Position numbers and translations under genes: made by a program. Positions 17,449-27,386 of a DNA stretch of 64,000 nucleotides are shown here, piece by piece. Origin of the DNA: Nocardia sputorum (GTDB lineage Bacteria; Actinomycetota; Actinomycetes; Mycobacteriales; Mycobacteriaceae); NCBI RefSeq assembly GCF_027924405.1, contig NZ_AP026978.1:1674001-1738000 (forward strand), read 5' to 3'. Positions within the stretch are counted from its first letter, which is position 1, and each line of letters starts with the position of its first letter. The notes beneath the pieces are model-generated. The model was given only the letters and a program-made list of their open reading frames with translations. It did not search any database and was not told the DNA's origin.

Positions 17449-18459
17449 TTGAGCGACGGGACAATCGTGGCCGAGAACGCCGCCGCGACCGGTGCGGCAG
17501 AGGAGCCGCCGGTGAACGGGAAAGCCGATGCGATGCAGCAGCGCGCGCACCATGCTCCTGCGTCCGGTCATGAACCGTTAGGCGCCCCCGCGGCGTCGGC
17601 GCCCGATCCCGCGGCGGCCCACACCGCGCCCGCATCGAGTGGTTCGCGCGCGGGTCGCAATTTGCCGGCCGCGCTCACCGTCGGCTTCGGCCTGGGTCTT
17701 TCGCTGATCGCGATCCTGCTGTTCGTACCGAAGGTGTTCATCGGCGTCGCGGCGGCCGGGGTCGGCGTGGCCACCTGGGAAGTCGCCAAGCGGCTGCGCG
17801 AAGCCGACGTGCTGGTCCCGCGGGTTCCGCTGATCGCGGGCGGCCAAGCGGTGTTCTGGCTGGGCTGGCCGTACGGCGCCAGCGGCGTCGCGGGCGCGTT
17901 CGCCGCCACCACGCTGATCTGCATGGTGTGGCGGCTGTTCGACCACGGTTTACAGACCGCGCCGCGAAACTTTCTGCGCGACACCGCCATCACAGTGTTC
18001 GCGCTGGCCTGGATTCCCTTGCTCGCCTCGTTCGCGACGCTCTTGCTGCTGGAGCCCGACGGCAACCTGCGGGTACTGACCTTCATGATCCTGGTCGTCT
18101 GTTCCGACGTCGGCGGGTACGTGGCAGGCGTGCTGTTCGGCAAGCATCCGATGGTGCCCTCGATCAGCCCGAAGAAGTCGTGGGAGGGTTTCGCCGGCTC
18201 GCTGGTGTTCAGCGTGATCGGCGGCCTGCTCACGGTGACGCTGCTGCTGGAGGCGAACTCGATGATCGGCGTCGTGCTCGGCGTCGGCCTGGTGCTGGTG
18301 GCCACCTGCGGTGATCTGATCGAATCGCAGATCAAACGCGAACTCGGCATCAAGGACATGGGTACGTTGCTGCCGGGGCACGGGGGCATCATGGACCGCC
18401 TCGACTCCATGCTTCCCTCGGCGTTCGTCTCCTGGCTGGTGCTGTCCACGCTGCTGTGA
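17449..18459 (+). CDS. cdsA: Phosphatidate cytidylyltransferase
   Basis: A 336-aa integral membrane enzyme making CDP-diacylglycerol from phosphatidate and CTP for phospholipid synthesis. About 60 residues of hydrophilic N-terminus precede 7-8 transmembrane helices. The CDS signature SQIKRELGIKDMG ... GHGGIMDRLD, with its metal-binding Asp residues, is complete near residue 285. A TTG at 17449 opens the frame; GTG at 17467 is the main alternative. It follows frr as in mycobacteria. Confidence 0.94.
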   Translation: MSDGTIVAENAAATGAAEEPPVNGKADAMQQRAHHAPASGHEPLGAPAASAPDPAAAHTAPASSGSRAGRNLPAALTVGFGLGLSLIAILLFVPKVFIGVAAAGVGVATWEVAKRLREADVLVPRVPLIAGGQAVFWLGWPYGASGVAGAFAATTLICMVWRLFDHGLQTAPRNFLRDTAITVFALAWIPLLASFATLLLLEPDGNLRVLTFMILVVCSDVGGYVAGVLFGKHPMVPSISPKKSWEGFAGSLVFSVIGGLLTVTLLLEANSMIGVVLGVGLVLVATCGDLIESQIKRELGIKDMGTLLPGHGGIMDRLDSMLPSAFVSWLVLSTLL

Positions 18460-18468
18460 TCCGGCGCG

Positions 18469-18816
18469 TCAGCCCTTCTTGGCCGCGCGGCGCAGTTGCA
18501 GGATGCGCACGCCGCCCACCGAGGCCATGACGAGCGCGCCACCGATCACCGACAGCAGGACAGTGACGCCGAGCGGCAGCGAGAAGTCCCAGAAGAAGAA
18601 GTGCACCTGAACCTGTTCGAGGTTCTGCACGATGAAGATCAGCAGCAGGACGAGGATCAGGACGCCTGCGACGAGCCCGGTCCAGGCGTAACCGGTGCGC
18701 GAGGCCAGCGACGTCTTGGCCGGTACGAGGGGCGGGGCGCTCGGTGGTGTCGTGCGCCGGCGCTGCGACAGGTCCGGGTCCGGCTCCGGCGGATGTTCGG
18801 GGGGATGCGTGGACAT
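18469..18816 (-). CDS. LapA-domain (DUF1049) membrane protein
   Basis: A 115-aa protein with a Pro-rich, acidic cytoplasmic N-terminus, then TM1 (GLVAGVLILVLLLIFIVQN) and TM2 with the LapA pattern QNLEQVQVHFFFWDFSLPLGVTVLLSVIGGAL. In Gram-negatives LapA controls LPS synthesis. In actinobacteria the role is unknown. It is convergent with cdsA and lies back-to-back with rlmN. ATG at 18816 is the first plausible start; the longer frame lacks similarity. Confidence 0.82.
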   Translation of the reverse strand: MSTHPPEHPPEPDPDLSQRRRTTPPSAPPLVPAKTSLASRTGYAWTGLVAGVLILVLLLIFIVQNLEQVQVHFFFWDFSLPLGVTVLLSVIGGALVMASVGGVRILQLRRAAKKG

Positions 18817-18941
18817 ACCTCGATCATGGCCGACGGCTATGACGGCCGCAGGTATTTCCCGGCGACGGGCCGGGCATGTCGGGCCGCGCGCGTATGGTCG
18901 GGTGCCGGGGAGGTTCCGGCGGATGGGAGAATGGAACAACT

Positions 18942-20051
18942 ATGACCGTCTCCTTGCCCTTGGTTTTCGATGCTCCGCGCCGTGGCATGCCGCCGCGCCA
19001 TCTCGCCGACCTCGATGCCGAGGGCAGGCGCGCGGCCGTCGAGGAACTGGGCCTGCCGACGTTCCGCGCGGACCAGATCGCCCGCCAGTACTACGCGCGT
19101 TTGCAGGCCGATCCGGCACGGATGACCGATCTGCCCACCGCGGTCCGGGACAAGATCGGCGAGGCGCTGTTCCCGCCGCTGTTGAGCGTGGTCAAGCACG
19201 TCGCGTGCGACGACGGGGAGACCCGCAAGACCTTGTGGCGCGCGGGTGACGGCACGCTGCTGGAAAGCGTGTTGATGCGCTATCCGGACCGCGCGACCCT
19301 GTGCATCTCCAGCCAGGCCGGTTGCGGCATGGCGTGCCCGTTCTGCGCCACCGGTCAGGGCGGGCTGAACCGCAACTTGTCGACCGCCGAGATCGTCGAC
19401 CAGGTGCGTGCCGCGGCCGCGGCGCTGCGGGACGGGGAAGTGGCGGGCGGGCCGGGCAGGCTGTCCAACATCGTCTTCATGGGCATGGGCGAGCCCCTGG
19501 CCAATTACAAGCGGGTGGTCGCCGCCGTCCGCCGGATCACCTCGCCCGCGCCGGACGGTCTGGGCATCTCCCAGCGCAACGTCGTGGTCTCGACCGTGGG
19601 TTTGGCTCCCGCCATTCGCAAACTGGCCGACGAGGGATTGTCGGTCACGCTCGCGGTCTCCCTGCACACGCCCGACGACGAACTGCGCGACACTCTGGTC
19701 CCGGTCAACAATCGCTGGCCGGTCGCCGAGGTGCTCGACGCGGCCCGTTACTACGCCGACAAGACGGGTCGCCGCGTCTCGGTCGAATACGCGCTCATCC
19801 GCGATATCAACGATCACCCGTGGCGTGCGGACATGCTGGGGGAGAAGCTGCACAAGGCGCTCGGCTCCCGCGTGCACGTCAACGTGATCCCGCTCAACCC
19901 CACCCCCGGCTCCAAGTGGGACGCCAGCCCCAAGCCGGTCGAGCAGGAGTTCGTGCGCCGGGTCAACGCACAGGGCGTGCCCTGCACGGTCCGCGACACC
20001 CGCGGCCAGGAAATCGCCGCCGCCTGCGGACAGTTGGCCGCGGAGAACTGA
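18942..20051 (+). CDS. rlmN: 23S rRNA (adenine2503-C2)-methyltransferase RlmN
   Basis: A 369-aa radical SAM enzyme methylating C2 of A2503 in 23S rRNA and also A37 of some tRNAs. The [4Fe-4S] motif is CGMACPFC in [18 protein letters not shown]; the second catalytic Cys is in the C-terminal [10 protein letters not shown] segment. ATG at 18942 gives the family N-terminus ([20 protein letters not shown]). The gene follows cdsA as in M. tuberculosis. Cfr-type C8 methylation is unlikely given the genomic context. Confidence 0.95.
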   Translation: MTVSLPLVFDAPRRGMPPRHLADLDAEGRRAAVEELGLPTFRADQIARQYYARLQADPARMTDLPTAVRDKIGEALFPPLLSVVKHVACDDGETRKTLWRAGDGTLLESVLMRYPDRATLCISSQAGCGMACPFCATGQGGLNRNLSTAEIVDQVRAAAAALRDGEVAGGPGRLSNIVFMGMGEPLANYKRVVAAVRRITSPAPDGLGISQRNVVVSTVGLAPAIRKLADEGLSVTLAVSLHTPDDELRDTLVPVNNRWPVAEVLDAARYYADKTGRRVSVEYALIRDINDHPWRADMLGEKLHKALGSRVHVNVIPLNPTPGSKWDASPKPVEQEFVRRVNAQGVPCTVRDTRGQEIAAACGQLAAEN

Positions 20052-20155
20052 GACAGCCGGTCCATGAACCGGCCGGATGGCGCGTCGCGGAATCCGCCGC
20101 GATCTTGCGCTGTCCGGACGGAAGCCTTTCCCCGACGGCCGACGCGGATGACGAG

Positions 20156-20575
20156 CTAGCCGCGGTTCTTCGCCGGGCGGTTGGTGGCGGCGCGGCGTTC
20201 GGCTTCCTTCGCCTTGATGCGCGCGTTCTCCGCACGGACCGCCGCGTAGTTCTCGCGCTCGCGCACGAGCCACTCCGGCGGGTCGGCGAGCAGGGCGTCG
20301 ATCTCCTCGGCGGTGAGGTGATCGGAGATTCCCGCCCGGGTCAAGCCGGTGTTGGAGACGCCGAGTTTGCGGGCCACCACGTCGCGGGGGAACGGGCCGG
20401 TGCGGCGCAGTTCGGTGAGCCATTCGGGGGGATCGTTGCGCAGCGCGTCCAGCTGGGCGCGAGAGATCGACGCGTTGCGGAACTCCTCGGGCGCGGCCGG
20501 AAGGTAGATGCCGAGTTTGTCGGCCGCCGTCAGCGGCTTCATCGTCTGCGGTTTCTTGTCCGGGCTCACCGACAC
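20156..20575 (-). CDS. DUF5997 family protein
   Basis: A 139-aa basic protein. Two copies of a pattern, DALRNDPPEWL and DALLADPPEWLVRERE, flank RDVVARKLGVSNTGLTRAGI, which has HTH-like character. The C-terminal 25 residues are Lys/Arg/Ala-rich. It is divergent from the LysR gene, an association I recall for DUF5997 in other actinobacteria. The function is unknown; DNA binding is plausible from composition. Confidence 0.7.
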   Translation of the reverse strand: MSVSPDKKPQTMKPLTAADKLGIYLPAAPEEFRNASISRAQLDALRNDPPEWLTELRRTGPFPRDVVARKLGVSNTGLTRAGISDHLTAEEIDALLADPPEWLVRERENYAAVRAENARIKAKEAERRAATNRPAKNRG

Positions 20576-20736
20576 AGCCTAACGGGCGCGGCGGGAGGGA
20601 TCCGTCCCCAGCCCCGCCTCGGACCACGCGGCGACCGCTCGACGGGTGCCTGCCGCGGGCGCGGAACACGAGCTGGGCAGCCGTCTGTCCGGCGGCGCGA
20701 AGGGCTCCCCTCTGCTGGTGGCATACGCTTCCACGA

Positions 20737-21660
20737 ATGAGCCGGTTGGAGTCGATCGATGTCGTGCGCCTGCGCTGGTTCGTCGCGGTCGCGCAGGAAT
20801 TGCACTTCGCGCGCGCGGCGAAGTCGCTGCACATCTCGCGGCAGAAGCTCAGCCATACCGTCATCGATCTGGAGAACGAGCTCGGCACCAAGCTCTTCGT
20901 GCCCGGCGCGCAACCGACCCGGCTCACCGACGAGGGGCAGGAGTTGCTGGAGCAAGCCCGCGAGATCATCGCGCGGGCAGAGTCGGCGGCCCGGCAGCGC
21001 GGACCGGAAGCTCCGGAAGCCCTGCGGGTGGGTTTCGTGCCGGGCGTCACGGTGTCCAAATGGACCCGGATCTGGGCCGAGCGGTTCCCGGACACCCCGC
21101 TCGAAGTGAGCGCGCTGGCGCAGGCGGATCAAGAAGCGGCGCTGCGCGAGGGACGTGTCGACATGTGCTTCGTCCGGCTGCCGATCGACCGCGAAGGCAT
21201 GAGCGCGATCCCGCTCTACCGGGAGGTTCCCGTCGTCGTGGTGCAGAAGGAGCACCCGCTGTCGGTGTTCGACGAGGTGCGCGTGACCGACCTGGCCGAC
21301 GAGCATGTGCAGGACACCTCGGACATTGATGCGGTCGGCGGTGCGCTGGAACTCGTCGCCGCGGCCGGTGGCGCGGCCATCGTGCCCCACTCGCTCGCGC
21401 GGCTGCATCATCGCCGCGACCTCGTCTATCGCCCGATGCTCGGCGTTCCCGACACGGAGGTCGCGCTGGCCTGGCTCGCCGACCACACCAGCGATCTGGT
21501 CGAGGAGTTCATCGGCGTCGTCCGTGGGCGTTCGGAGCGGAGTTCACGCGCCCCCGCCCGCGCCGAGCGGAACGAGCCGCGGAAGAAGGTCCCGGCCCAG
21601 AAGACAGCCGGACGTCCGGCTCCGGTCAAGAAGAAGCCCTCCCGGCGGCGCGGACGCTAG
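20737..21660 (+). CDS. LysR family transcriptional regulator with basic tail
   Basis: A 307-aa regulator with an N-terminal winged HTH (LRWFVAVAQELHFARAAKSLHISRQKLSHTVIDLENELGTKLF, residues 12-55) and a shortened effector domain (about 90-250). The last 45 residues form an Arg/Lys/Pro/Ala-rich extension unlike a standard LysR protein. It is divergent from the DUF5997 gene and likely controls it and itself through the intergenic region. The effector is unknown. Confidence 0.85.
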   Translation: MSRLESIDVVRLRWFVAVAQELHFARAAKSLHISRQKLSHTVIDLENELGTKLFVPGAQPTRLTDEGQELLEQAREIIARAESAARQRGPEAPEALRVGFVPGVTVSKWTRIWAERFPDTPLEVSALAQADQEAALREGRVDMCFVRLPIDREGMSAIPLYREVPVVVVQKEHPLSVFDEVRVTDLADEHVQDTSDIDAVGGALELVAAAGGAAIVPHSLARLHHRRDLVYRPMLGVPDTEVALAWLADHTSDLVEEFIGVVRGRSERSSRAPARAERNEPRKKVPAQKTAGRPAPVKKKPSRRRGR

Positions 21661-21669
21661 CCGGTCGGC

Positions 21670-21700
21670 GGCGGCGCGAACGCGGACGGTCCGCGCCGCC
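21670..21700. terminator. Bidirectional hairpin between convergent genes
   Basis: GGCGGCGCG and CGCGCCGCC form a perfect 9-bp stem with a 13-nt loop between the lysR stop and the end of the convergent small secreted protein gene. Confidence 0.6.
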
Positions 21701-21706
21701 CGGTGC

Positions 21707-22021
21707 TCAGCTGCGGCAGACCCGGTTCAGTTCGTCGGTCGCCGCGTCCATACTCGTGACTTTGTCATCGGTGAGAGCCTGTGCGTAGGCGGCGATGGCG
21801 GCCTTCTCCGCCCCCTCGGCCGGGATGGCCGAGAGCTTCGCGGCCAGGGACTGCTGCACGGTCGGGTCCAGATTGCCGCCCGACTCGTCGATGGCGGCGT
21901 TGATCGCGTCGATGGCCGCGCCGCACGCGGGCGACTGGGCGTGCGCGGGCGCCGCGGGCAGGAGCAGCAGCGCGCCGAACGCGCTCGCGGCGAGCAGGGC
22001 GGCCGAAAAAGTCTTGGTCAT
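21707..22021 (-). CDS. Small secreted helical protein (hemophore-like), unknown
   Basis: A 104-aa exported protein with a signal peptide (cleavage after AHA-Q, residue 29). The mature part is helical with two cysteines, one near the start (SPACGAAID) and one near the end (LNRVCRS), as in mycobacterial hemophore-related and small cell-wall proteins. Family membership is uncertain. The ATG follows a terminator hairpin of the upstream DUF2631 gene by 32 bp, so its promoter must overlap or follow that hairpin. Confidence 0.7.
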   Translation of the reverse strand: MTKTFSAALLAASAFGALLLLPAAPAHAQSPACGAAIDAINAAIDESGGNLDPTVQQSLAAKLSAIPAEGAEKAAIAAYAQALTDDKVTSMDAATDELNRVCRS

Positions 22022-22052
22022 TGCGTCCTAAAGGGTTCGTGCGGACAGAAAA

Positions 22053-22088
22053 CCGAGGTCCGCGACCCGGCTGGGGCGCGGACCTCGG
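22053..22088 (-). terminator. Terminator of the DUF2631 gene
   Basis: A perfect 12-bp stem, CCGAGGTCCGCG / CGCGGACCTCGG, with a 12-nt loop. On the minus strand it is followed immediately by TTTTC, giving a good intrinsic terminator 73 bp after the DUF2631 stop. Confidence 0.85.
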
Positions 22089-22160
22089 ACGCACACGGTA
22101 CCGGGCTGTGCGGCGCGGTACAGGACGAATGAACTTGTGCGCGTAGCTTTTCCGAATGGA

Positions 22161-22427
22161 TCAGCGCGGCTTGCGCTGCAGCAGCGAGTCGCGGATCAGG
22201 ATGCCGGCGATCAGGACGGCGAAGCCGACGAGGAAGATGTCCTCGATCTTGCCGCTGTGGTTGCCGACCAGCATGGCCAGCAGGATCAGCGCGACGATCC
22301 AGCCCGCGATCCGGAAGGTGCGACGCGACTCACCGCTCCAGCCCCAAGCGGCGGAGGGAACTTCGGCGGGGTCCACGCGAGTGACGACGCGCTCGGTGTC
22401 GGCGTGTTCGAGTTCCGTGGCGGCCAC
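22161..22427 (-). CDS. DUF2631 membrane protein
   Basis: An 88-aa protein with a conserved N-terminal segment (EVPSAAWGWSGESRRTFRIAG) and two transmembrane helices (WIVALILLAMLVG and IFLVGFAVLIAGILI), ending in a basic tail. DUF2631 proteins occur next to dxr in mycobacteria and relatives, as here, in divergent orientation. The function is unknown. Confidence 0.8.
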   Translation of the reverse strand: MAATELEHADTERVVTRVDPAEVPSAAWGWSGESRRTFRIAGWIVALILLAMLVGNHSGKIEDIFLVGFAVLIAGILIRDSLLQRKPR

Positions 22428-22571
22428 GATCGCTCCTTAGCTGTTACTTGTACCGTGATTCCGGTACGCACTCGATGAGCTACTGCCGCATATCGTGACA
22501 TACGACGGTGCGTCGTTGTAAGTCGGCCCGCGCCGGTCGAACGCGTTCCGGCGGTAGGACACAATGAAGTC

Positions 22572-23711
22572 GTGTCCGACATCGTGAGAGTCCTGCTACT
22601 GGGCAGCACCGGATCCATTGGCACCCAAGCGCTCGAGGTGATCGCCGCCAATCCCGACCGCTTCGAGGTGGTCGGACTCGCCGCGCGCGGCGGCAACACC
22701 GAGTTGCTCGCCGCCCAGATGGCCGCTACGGGCACGCGCAATGTCGCCGTCGCCGATCCGGCCGCGGCCCAGCGGCTGGACCTGCCGCTGGGCGGCCCGG
22801 GCGCCGTGACCGAGCTGGTGCGCCGTACCGAGGCGGACGTCGTGCTGAACGCGCTGGTCGGCTCGCTCGGGCTGGAGCCGACCCTGGCTACCCTCCAGTC
22901 GGGCACCCGACTCGCCCTCGCCAACAAGGAATCGCTGGTCGCGGGCGGTTCGCTGGTGACCAGCGCCGCCGCTCCCGGTCAAATCGTCCCGGTCGACTCG
23001 GAGCACTCCGCGCTGGCGCAGTGCCTGCGCGGCGGTCGCGCCGACGAGGTGGACCGGCTGGTGCTGACCGCTTCCGGCGGCCCGTTCCGTGGCTGGACGG
23101 CCGAGATGCTCGATTCGGTCGGGCCCGCCGAGGCCAAGGCGCATCCCACCTGGTCGATGGGCCTGATGAACACCCTGAACTCGGCCTCGCTGGTGAACAA
23201 GGGACTCGAGCTGATCGAAACGCACCTGCTGTTCGGGATCCCCTACGACCGCATCGACGTCACCGTGCACCCCCAATCGATCGTGCACTCGATGGTCACC
23301 TTCACCGACGGCTCCACGCTCGCGCAGGCCAGCCCGCCGGACATGAAGCTGCCCATCGCGCTGGCGCTGGGCTGGCCGGACCGGGTGCCCGGCGCGGCCG
23401 CGGCCTGCGATTTCGGCACCGCGTCCAGCTGGACGTTCGAACCGGTCGACAACGATGTCTTCCCCGCGGTAGAGCTGGCGCGCGCGGCCGGCCAGGCCGG
23501 TGGCAGCGTCACCGCGGTCTACAACGCCGCCAACGAGGTCGCGGTGCAGGCCTTCCTGGACGGCGCTCTCCGTTTCCCGCAGATCGTCGGCACGGTGGCC
23601 GCGGCCGTGGAGGCGGCGGAGCAATGGCGCGCGGAGCCGCGATCGCTCGACGAGGTCCTCGCCGCGGACACCTGGGCGCGGGAGTTCGCGGCCGCCCGGA
23701 TTCGCGGCTGA
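22572..23711 (+). CDS. dxr: 1-deoxy-D-xylulose 5-phosphate reductoisomerase
   Basis: A 379-aa NADPH-dependent enzyme making methylerythritol phosphate, the committed step of the MEP isoprenoid pathway and the fosmidomycin target. The NADPH motif [11 protein letters not shown] is at residues 11-21, NKESLVAGG lies in the linker, VDSEHSA holds the metal-ligand Asp/Glu, and the flexible loop SGGPFRGW is intact. GTG at 22572 is the start. The order dxr-rip-ispG is conserved, so two MEP enzymes flank the site-2 protease. Confidence 0.97.
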   Translation: MSDIVRVLLLGSTGSIGTQALEVIAANPDRFEVVGLAARGGNTELLAAQMAATGTRNVAVADPAAAQRLDLPLGGPGAVTELVRRTEADVVLNALVGSLGLEPTLATLQSGTRLALANKESLVAGGSLVTSAAAPGQIVPVDSEHSALAQCLRGGRADEVDRLVLTASGGPFRGWTAEMLDSVGPAEAKAHPTWSMGLMNTLNSASLVNKGLELIETHLLFGIPYDRIDVTVHPQSIVHSMVTFTDGSTLAQASPPDMKLPIALALGWPDRVPGAAAACDFGTASSWTFEPVDNDVFPAVELARAAGQAGGSVTAVYNAANEVAVQAFLDGALRFPQIVGTVAAAVEAAEQWRAEPRSLDEVLAADTWAREFAAARIRG

Positions 23712-23877
23712 GACCCTGCGGCGCCGGATCGGACGCGCGCACCGACGGCGTGCTGGCACACTGAACACACAGGACAGGACTTTGTCCGGTTAGGGTGAAC
23801 GGAGTGCTCGCGGCCAGGAGCGGACGCGTGCGTGCGGGATATTCGAGCTGCGCAAACGCAGGAGGGCTGTAGAGCAA

Positions 23878-25077
23878 ATGGTGTTCGCGTTGGGATTCGT
23901 GCTGTTCGCGCTGGGCATCACCGTGTCGATCGCGCTGCACGAATGTGGGCACATGTGGACCGCCCAGGCGACCGGCATGAAGGTGCGGCGGTACTTCATC
24001 GGATTCGGGCCGAAGATCTTCTCGTTCCGTCGTGGGGAGACCGAATACGGCCTCAAGGCGCTTCCGCTCGGCGGATTCTGCGACATCGCGGGCATGACCG
24101 CGCTCGACGAATTGCGCCCGGAAGAACTCGACCGCGCCATGTACCGCCAGGCCACCTGGAAGCGGCTGGTCGTGATGTCCGGCGGCATCGCGATGAACTT
24201 CGTCCTCGGCTTCATCCTGATCGTGGTGCTCGCGGTCGGCTGGGGGCTGCCGAATCTGAAGGAACCCCCCGCGACCGCGCTGGGCGTCATGAGCTGCGTA
24301 CCACAAGGGAAGGCCGACGGCTCCAGCGAGCCGTGCACCGGCACGGGCCCGGCGCAGCGTGCCGGACTGCAGCGCGGTGACATCGTCAAAGAGGTGAACG
24401 GCGTCAAGGTGGACACCTGGCGGCAGTTCCAGGCCGAGACCCAGAAGCAGACCGGCCCGTTCACCTACCTCATCGAGCGCGACGGCAGCACCCTCAGCAT
24501 TCCGGTCACCCCGGAGCGGGTCATGCGCTATCCCGAGGGCGGCGGCGAGGGCCGTGAGGTCGGCGCCGTCGGCGTGGCGCCGGAGCGCTACGACCCCGTG
24601 CAATACGACCTGCTGGGCGCTATTCCCGCCGCCGCCGTGTTCACCGGCGACATGTTCGTGCGCACCGTCGATTCGCTGACCCAGATGCCCGCGAAGGTCT
24701 CGGCGCTGTGGGACGCGGTCACCGGCGGTGAGCGGGATCCGGAGACCCCGGTCAGCGTGTACGGCGCCAGCAAGATCGGCGGCGAGACCGCGGAACGCGG
24801 CCTGTGGAACATGTTCATCCTGGTGCTGGCCAGCCTGAACTTCTTCCTCGGCATCTTCAACCTCCTGCCCTTGCTGCCGCTGGACGGGGGTCACATCGCG
24901 GTGGTGATCTACGAGAAGATCCGCAACACCATCCGCGGCTGGAAGGGACTGGCGCCCGGTGCGCCGGTGAACTACTTGAAGTTGCTGCCCGCGACCTATG
25001 TCGTTGTGGTGATCGGCGGTGCCTACATGCTGCTCACCCTCGCCGCCGACATCGTGAACCCGATCAAGCTGTTCTGA
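23878..25077 (+). CDS. rip1: Site-2 intramembrane zinc metalloprotease (Rip1/RseP-like)
   Basis: A 399-aa membrane protease that cleaves anti-sigma factors in regulated intramembrane proteolysis; in M. tuberculosis Rip1 cuts RsmA, RslA and RskA. HECGH (H21, E22, H25) in TM1 and the third ligand motif LLPLDGGH near residue 335 form the zinc site. A single PDZ domain lies at about residues 140-215. The ATG at 23878 gives the family N-terminus. It lies between dxr and ispG as in mycobacteria. Confidence 0.94.
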   Translation: MVFALGFVLFALGITVSIALHECGHMWTAQATGMKVRRYFIGFGPKIFSFRRGETEYGLKALPLGGFCDIAGMTALDELRPEELDRAMYRQATWKRLVVMSGGIAMNFVLGFILIVVLAVGWGLPNLKEPPATALGVMSCVPQGKADGSSEPCTGTGPAQRAGLQRGDIVKEVNGVKVDTWRQFQAETQKQTGPFTYLIERDGSTLSIPVTPERVMRYPEGGGEGREVGAVGVAPERYDPVQYDLLGAIPAAAVFTGDMFVRTVDSLTQMPAKVSALWDAVTGGERDPETPVSVYGASKIGGETAERGLWNMFILVLASLNFFLGIFNLLPLLPLDGGHIAVVIYEKIRNTIRGWKGLAPGAPVNYLKLLPATYVVVVIGGAYMLLTLAADIVNPIKLF

Positions 25078-25229
25078 GCCGGGCTGCCGACCGGGCGGCG
25101 CGACCGGCGACGTAGGCTGGCGTGGTCGACCGGGGAAGCCTTGTCGTTGCTGTCACAGGGTGGCCGTCCTGCGCCAAGGCTAGACTCGGCACCGAACCGG
25201 CCGGACACGATGAAAGTAGGCAGCCGAAG

Positions 25230-26387
25230 GTGACCAGCACAATCGGATTGGGGATGCCGACCGCTCCCGCGGCAGTGCTCGCTCCACGGCGTAGGACCCG
25301 CCAGTTGATGGTGGGCAATGTCGGGGTGGGCAGCGACCACCCGATCTCGGTGCAGTCCATGACCACGACCAAGACCCACGACGTGAACGCCACCCTGCAG
25401 CAGATCGCGGAGCTGACCGCGTCGGGGTGCGACATCGTGCGGGTGGCCTGCCCGCGTCAGGAGGACGCGGACGCGCTGGCCACGATCGCGGCGAAATCCC
25501 AGATCCCGGTGATCGCCGACATCCACTTCCAGCCGCGCTACATCTTCGCCGCGATCGACGCCGGATGCGCCGCGGTGCGGGTCAACCCCGGCAACATCAA
25601 GGAGTTCGACGGCCGCGTCAAGGAGGTCGCCAAGGCCGCGGGCGCGGCGGGCATCCCGATTCGCATCGGCGTGAACGCCGGTTCGCTGGACAAGCGGATG
25701 CTGGAGAAGTACGGCAAGGCCACGCCGGAGGCGCTGGTGGAGTCGGCGCTGTGGGAGGCGAGCCTGTTCGAAGAGCACGGGTTCGGCGATATCAAGATCT
25801 CGGTCAAGCACAACGACCCGGTGGTCATGGTGGAGGCCTACCGTCAGCTCGCCGCGCAGTGCGACTACCCGCTGCACCTCGGCGTCACCGAGGCGGGCCC
25901 GGCGTTCCAGGGCACGATCAAGTCGGCGGTCGCCTTCGGCGCGCTGTTGTCGGAGGGCATCGGCGACACGATCCGCGTTTCGCTGTCCGCGCCGCCTGCC
26001 GAGGAGGTCAAGGTCGGCGGACAGATCCTGCAGTCGCTGAACCTGCGTCCGCGCAAGCTGGAAATCGTGTCGTGCCCCTCGTGCGGGCGCGCTCAGGTCG
26101 ACGTGTACACCCTGGCCAACGAGGTGACCGCGGGCCTGGAAGGCATGGCGGTGCCGCTGCGGGTGGCCGTGATGGGCTGCGTCGTGAACGGCCCCGGCGA
26201 GGCGCGCGAGGCCGACCTGGGTGTGGCCTCCGGCAACGGCAAGGGCCAGATCTTCGTCAAGGGCGAGGTCATCAAGACCGTCCCGGAGGCGCAGATCGTC
26301 GAGACGCTCATCGAAGAGGCGATGCGCATCGCCGAGGAGATGGGCACGGACGCGGGCACCGGCGAACCGGTCGTCACCGTCAGCTGA
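25230..26387 (+). CDS. ispG: 4-hydroxy-3-methylbut-2-en-1-yl diphosphate synthase
   Basis: A 385-aa [4Fe-4S] enzyme of the MEP pathway converting MEcPP to HMBPP. The TIM-barrel part shows [19 protein letters not shown] and VNPGNIK. The C-terminal cluster ligands are CPSCGR and CVVNGPGE, with the neighbouring catalytic Glu. GTG at 25230 gives the mycobacterial length; the frame open to 25122 is not conserved. It shares a locus with dxr. Confidence 0.96.
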   Translation: MTSTIGLGMPTAPAAVLAPRRRTRQLMVGNVGVGSDHPISVQSMTTTKTHDVNATLQQIAELTASGCDIVRVACPRQEDADALATIAAKSQIPVIADIHFQPRYIFAAIDAGCAAVRVNPGNIKEFDGRVKEVAKAAGAAGIPIRIGVNAGSLDKRMLEKYGKATPEALVESALWEASLFEEHGFGDIKISVKHNDPVVMVEAYRQLAAQCDYPLHLGVTEAGPAFQGTIKSAVAFGALLSEGIGDTIRVSLSAPPAEEVKVGGQILQSLNLRPRKLEIVSCPSCGRAQVDVYTLANEVTAGLEGMAVPLRVAVMGCVVNGPGEAREADLGVASGNGKGQIFVKGEVIKTVPEAQIVETLIEEAMRIAEEMGTDAGTGEPVVTVS

Positions 26388-26454
26388 GCAGCCGCTCACC
26401 AGCGCTTTCGGCATAGCCATACCGCATCGCGCCGGTTCGTGGCAGGCTGTCACC

Positions 26455-27318
26455 GTGCGGAGTCTGCTGGAGCCGGCGCGACGGGCCAAATACGCCCCTG
26501 CGCGGCAGCTCGCTAATCGGGATCTTGCTCAGGTCTTGCGTGTGCTCGATGCCGATCCGGTGGCCTCGTGCATGGTCGCCGCCCGCCTGCAGGAGTTCGG
26601 CCTGGACAACCGGTGCGGCCAGGGGGAGCTCTGGAGCAGGGGCGGCCCCGCGGAGTCGCTGTGTTTCTCGGGTGCGAACCTGGTGCCGTTGCTCGGCAAT
26701 CGTGACGCTCTGCGTGCGTTCGCCGACCGGGCGATCCGCTGGCCCCGCATCTGTTCCTCGGTGGTGGGACGCCGGGAACTGGCGTTACCGCTGTGGGAGA
26801 TGCTGGCCGGTCACTGGGGCCCGGAGCGGGAGCTACGTGGGGAACAGCCGCTTCTCGCGCTGGCCCAGCCGCCGCTGGCCACGCCGGACCCGGAGGTCCG
26901 CCGGGTGCGCCACGACGAACTCGACCGCTATCTCTCGGCCGCGATCGCCATGTTCATCGAGGAGGTCGGCGTCGATCCGCGCGCGGGTGACGGTGGCCGC
27001 GGCTATCGCCGCCGCATCCAGAGCCTGATCGAATCCGGCCGCGCGTGGGCCCGTTTCGAGGACGGGGAAGTGGTCTTCAAAGCCGAGGTCGGCTCGCTGT
27101 CCCGGCGCACGGGCCAGATCCAAGGGGTCTGGGTCCATCCGGACCATCGGGGGAAGGGGTGCGGCACCTCGGGCACCGCGGCGGTCGCGAACGCCGTGGT
27201 CGCTTCGGGCCGCACCGCGAGCTTGTACGTGAACGACTACAACGCGATCGCCCGCCGCGCCTACAGCCGGGTCGGGTTCCGGCAGATCGCGACATTCGCC
27301 ACCGTTCTGGTCGACTGA
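26455..27318 (+). CDS. DUF4081 + GNAT domain acetyltransferase
   Basis: A 287-aa protein with an N-terminal DUF4081 domain (about 1-130, GNRDALRAFADRA) and a C-terminal GNAT domain with the acetyl-CoA motif IQGVWVHPDHRGKGCGTSG (residues 222-240) and SLYVNDYNAIARRAYSRVGFRQ. It corresponds in position and layout to M. tuberculosis Rv2867c beside gcpE. GTG at 26455 is chosen; the longer frame overlaps ispG. The substrate is unknown. Confidence 0.88.
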   Translation: MRSLLEPARRAKYAPARQLANRDLAQVLRVLDADPVASCMVAARLQEFGLDNRCGQGELWSRGGPAESLCFSGANLVPLLGNRDALRAFADRAIRWPRICSSVVGRRELALPLWEMLAGHWGPERELRGEQPLLALAQPPLATPDPEVRRVRHDELDRYLSAAIAMFIEEVGVDPRAGDGGRGYRRRIQSLIESGRAWARFEDGEVVFKAEVGSLSRRTGQIQGVWVHPDHRGKGCGTSGTAAVANAVVASGRTASLYVNDYNAIARRAYSRVGFRQIATFATVLVD

Positions 27319-27386
27319 GCGCGCCGACGGCGAATGCCGGAGTGCCGCAGGCGTTTGCCCGGCAGTCACTATTACGATCGGTCCCG

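Noticed and set aside
18837..21095. A 752-codon minus-strand frame spanning rlmN and the LysR start
   Set aside because: It crosses real genes on both strands and has no domain or ribosome-binding site.
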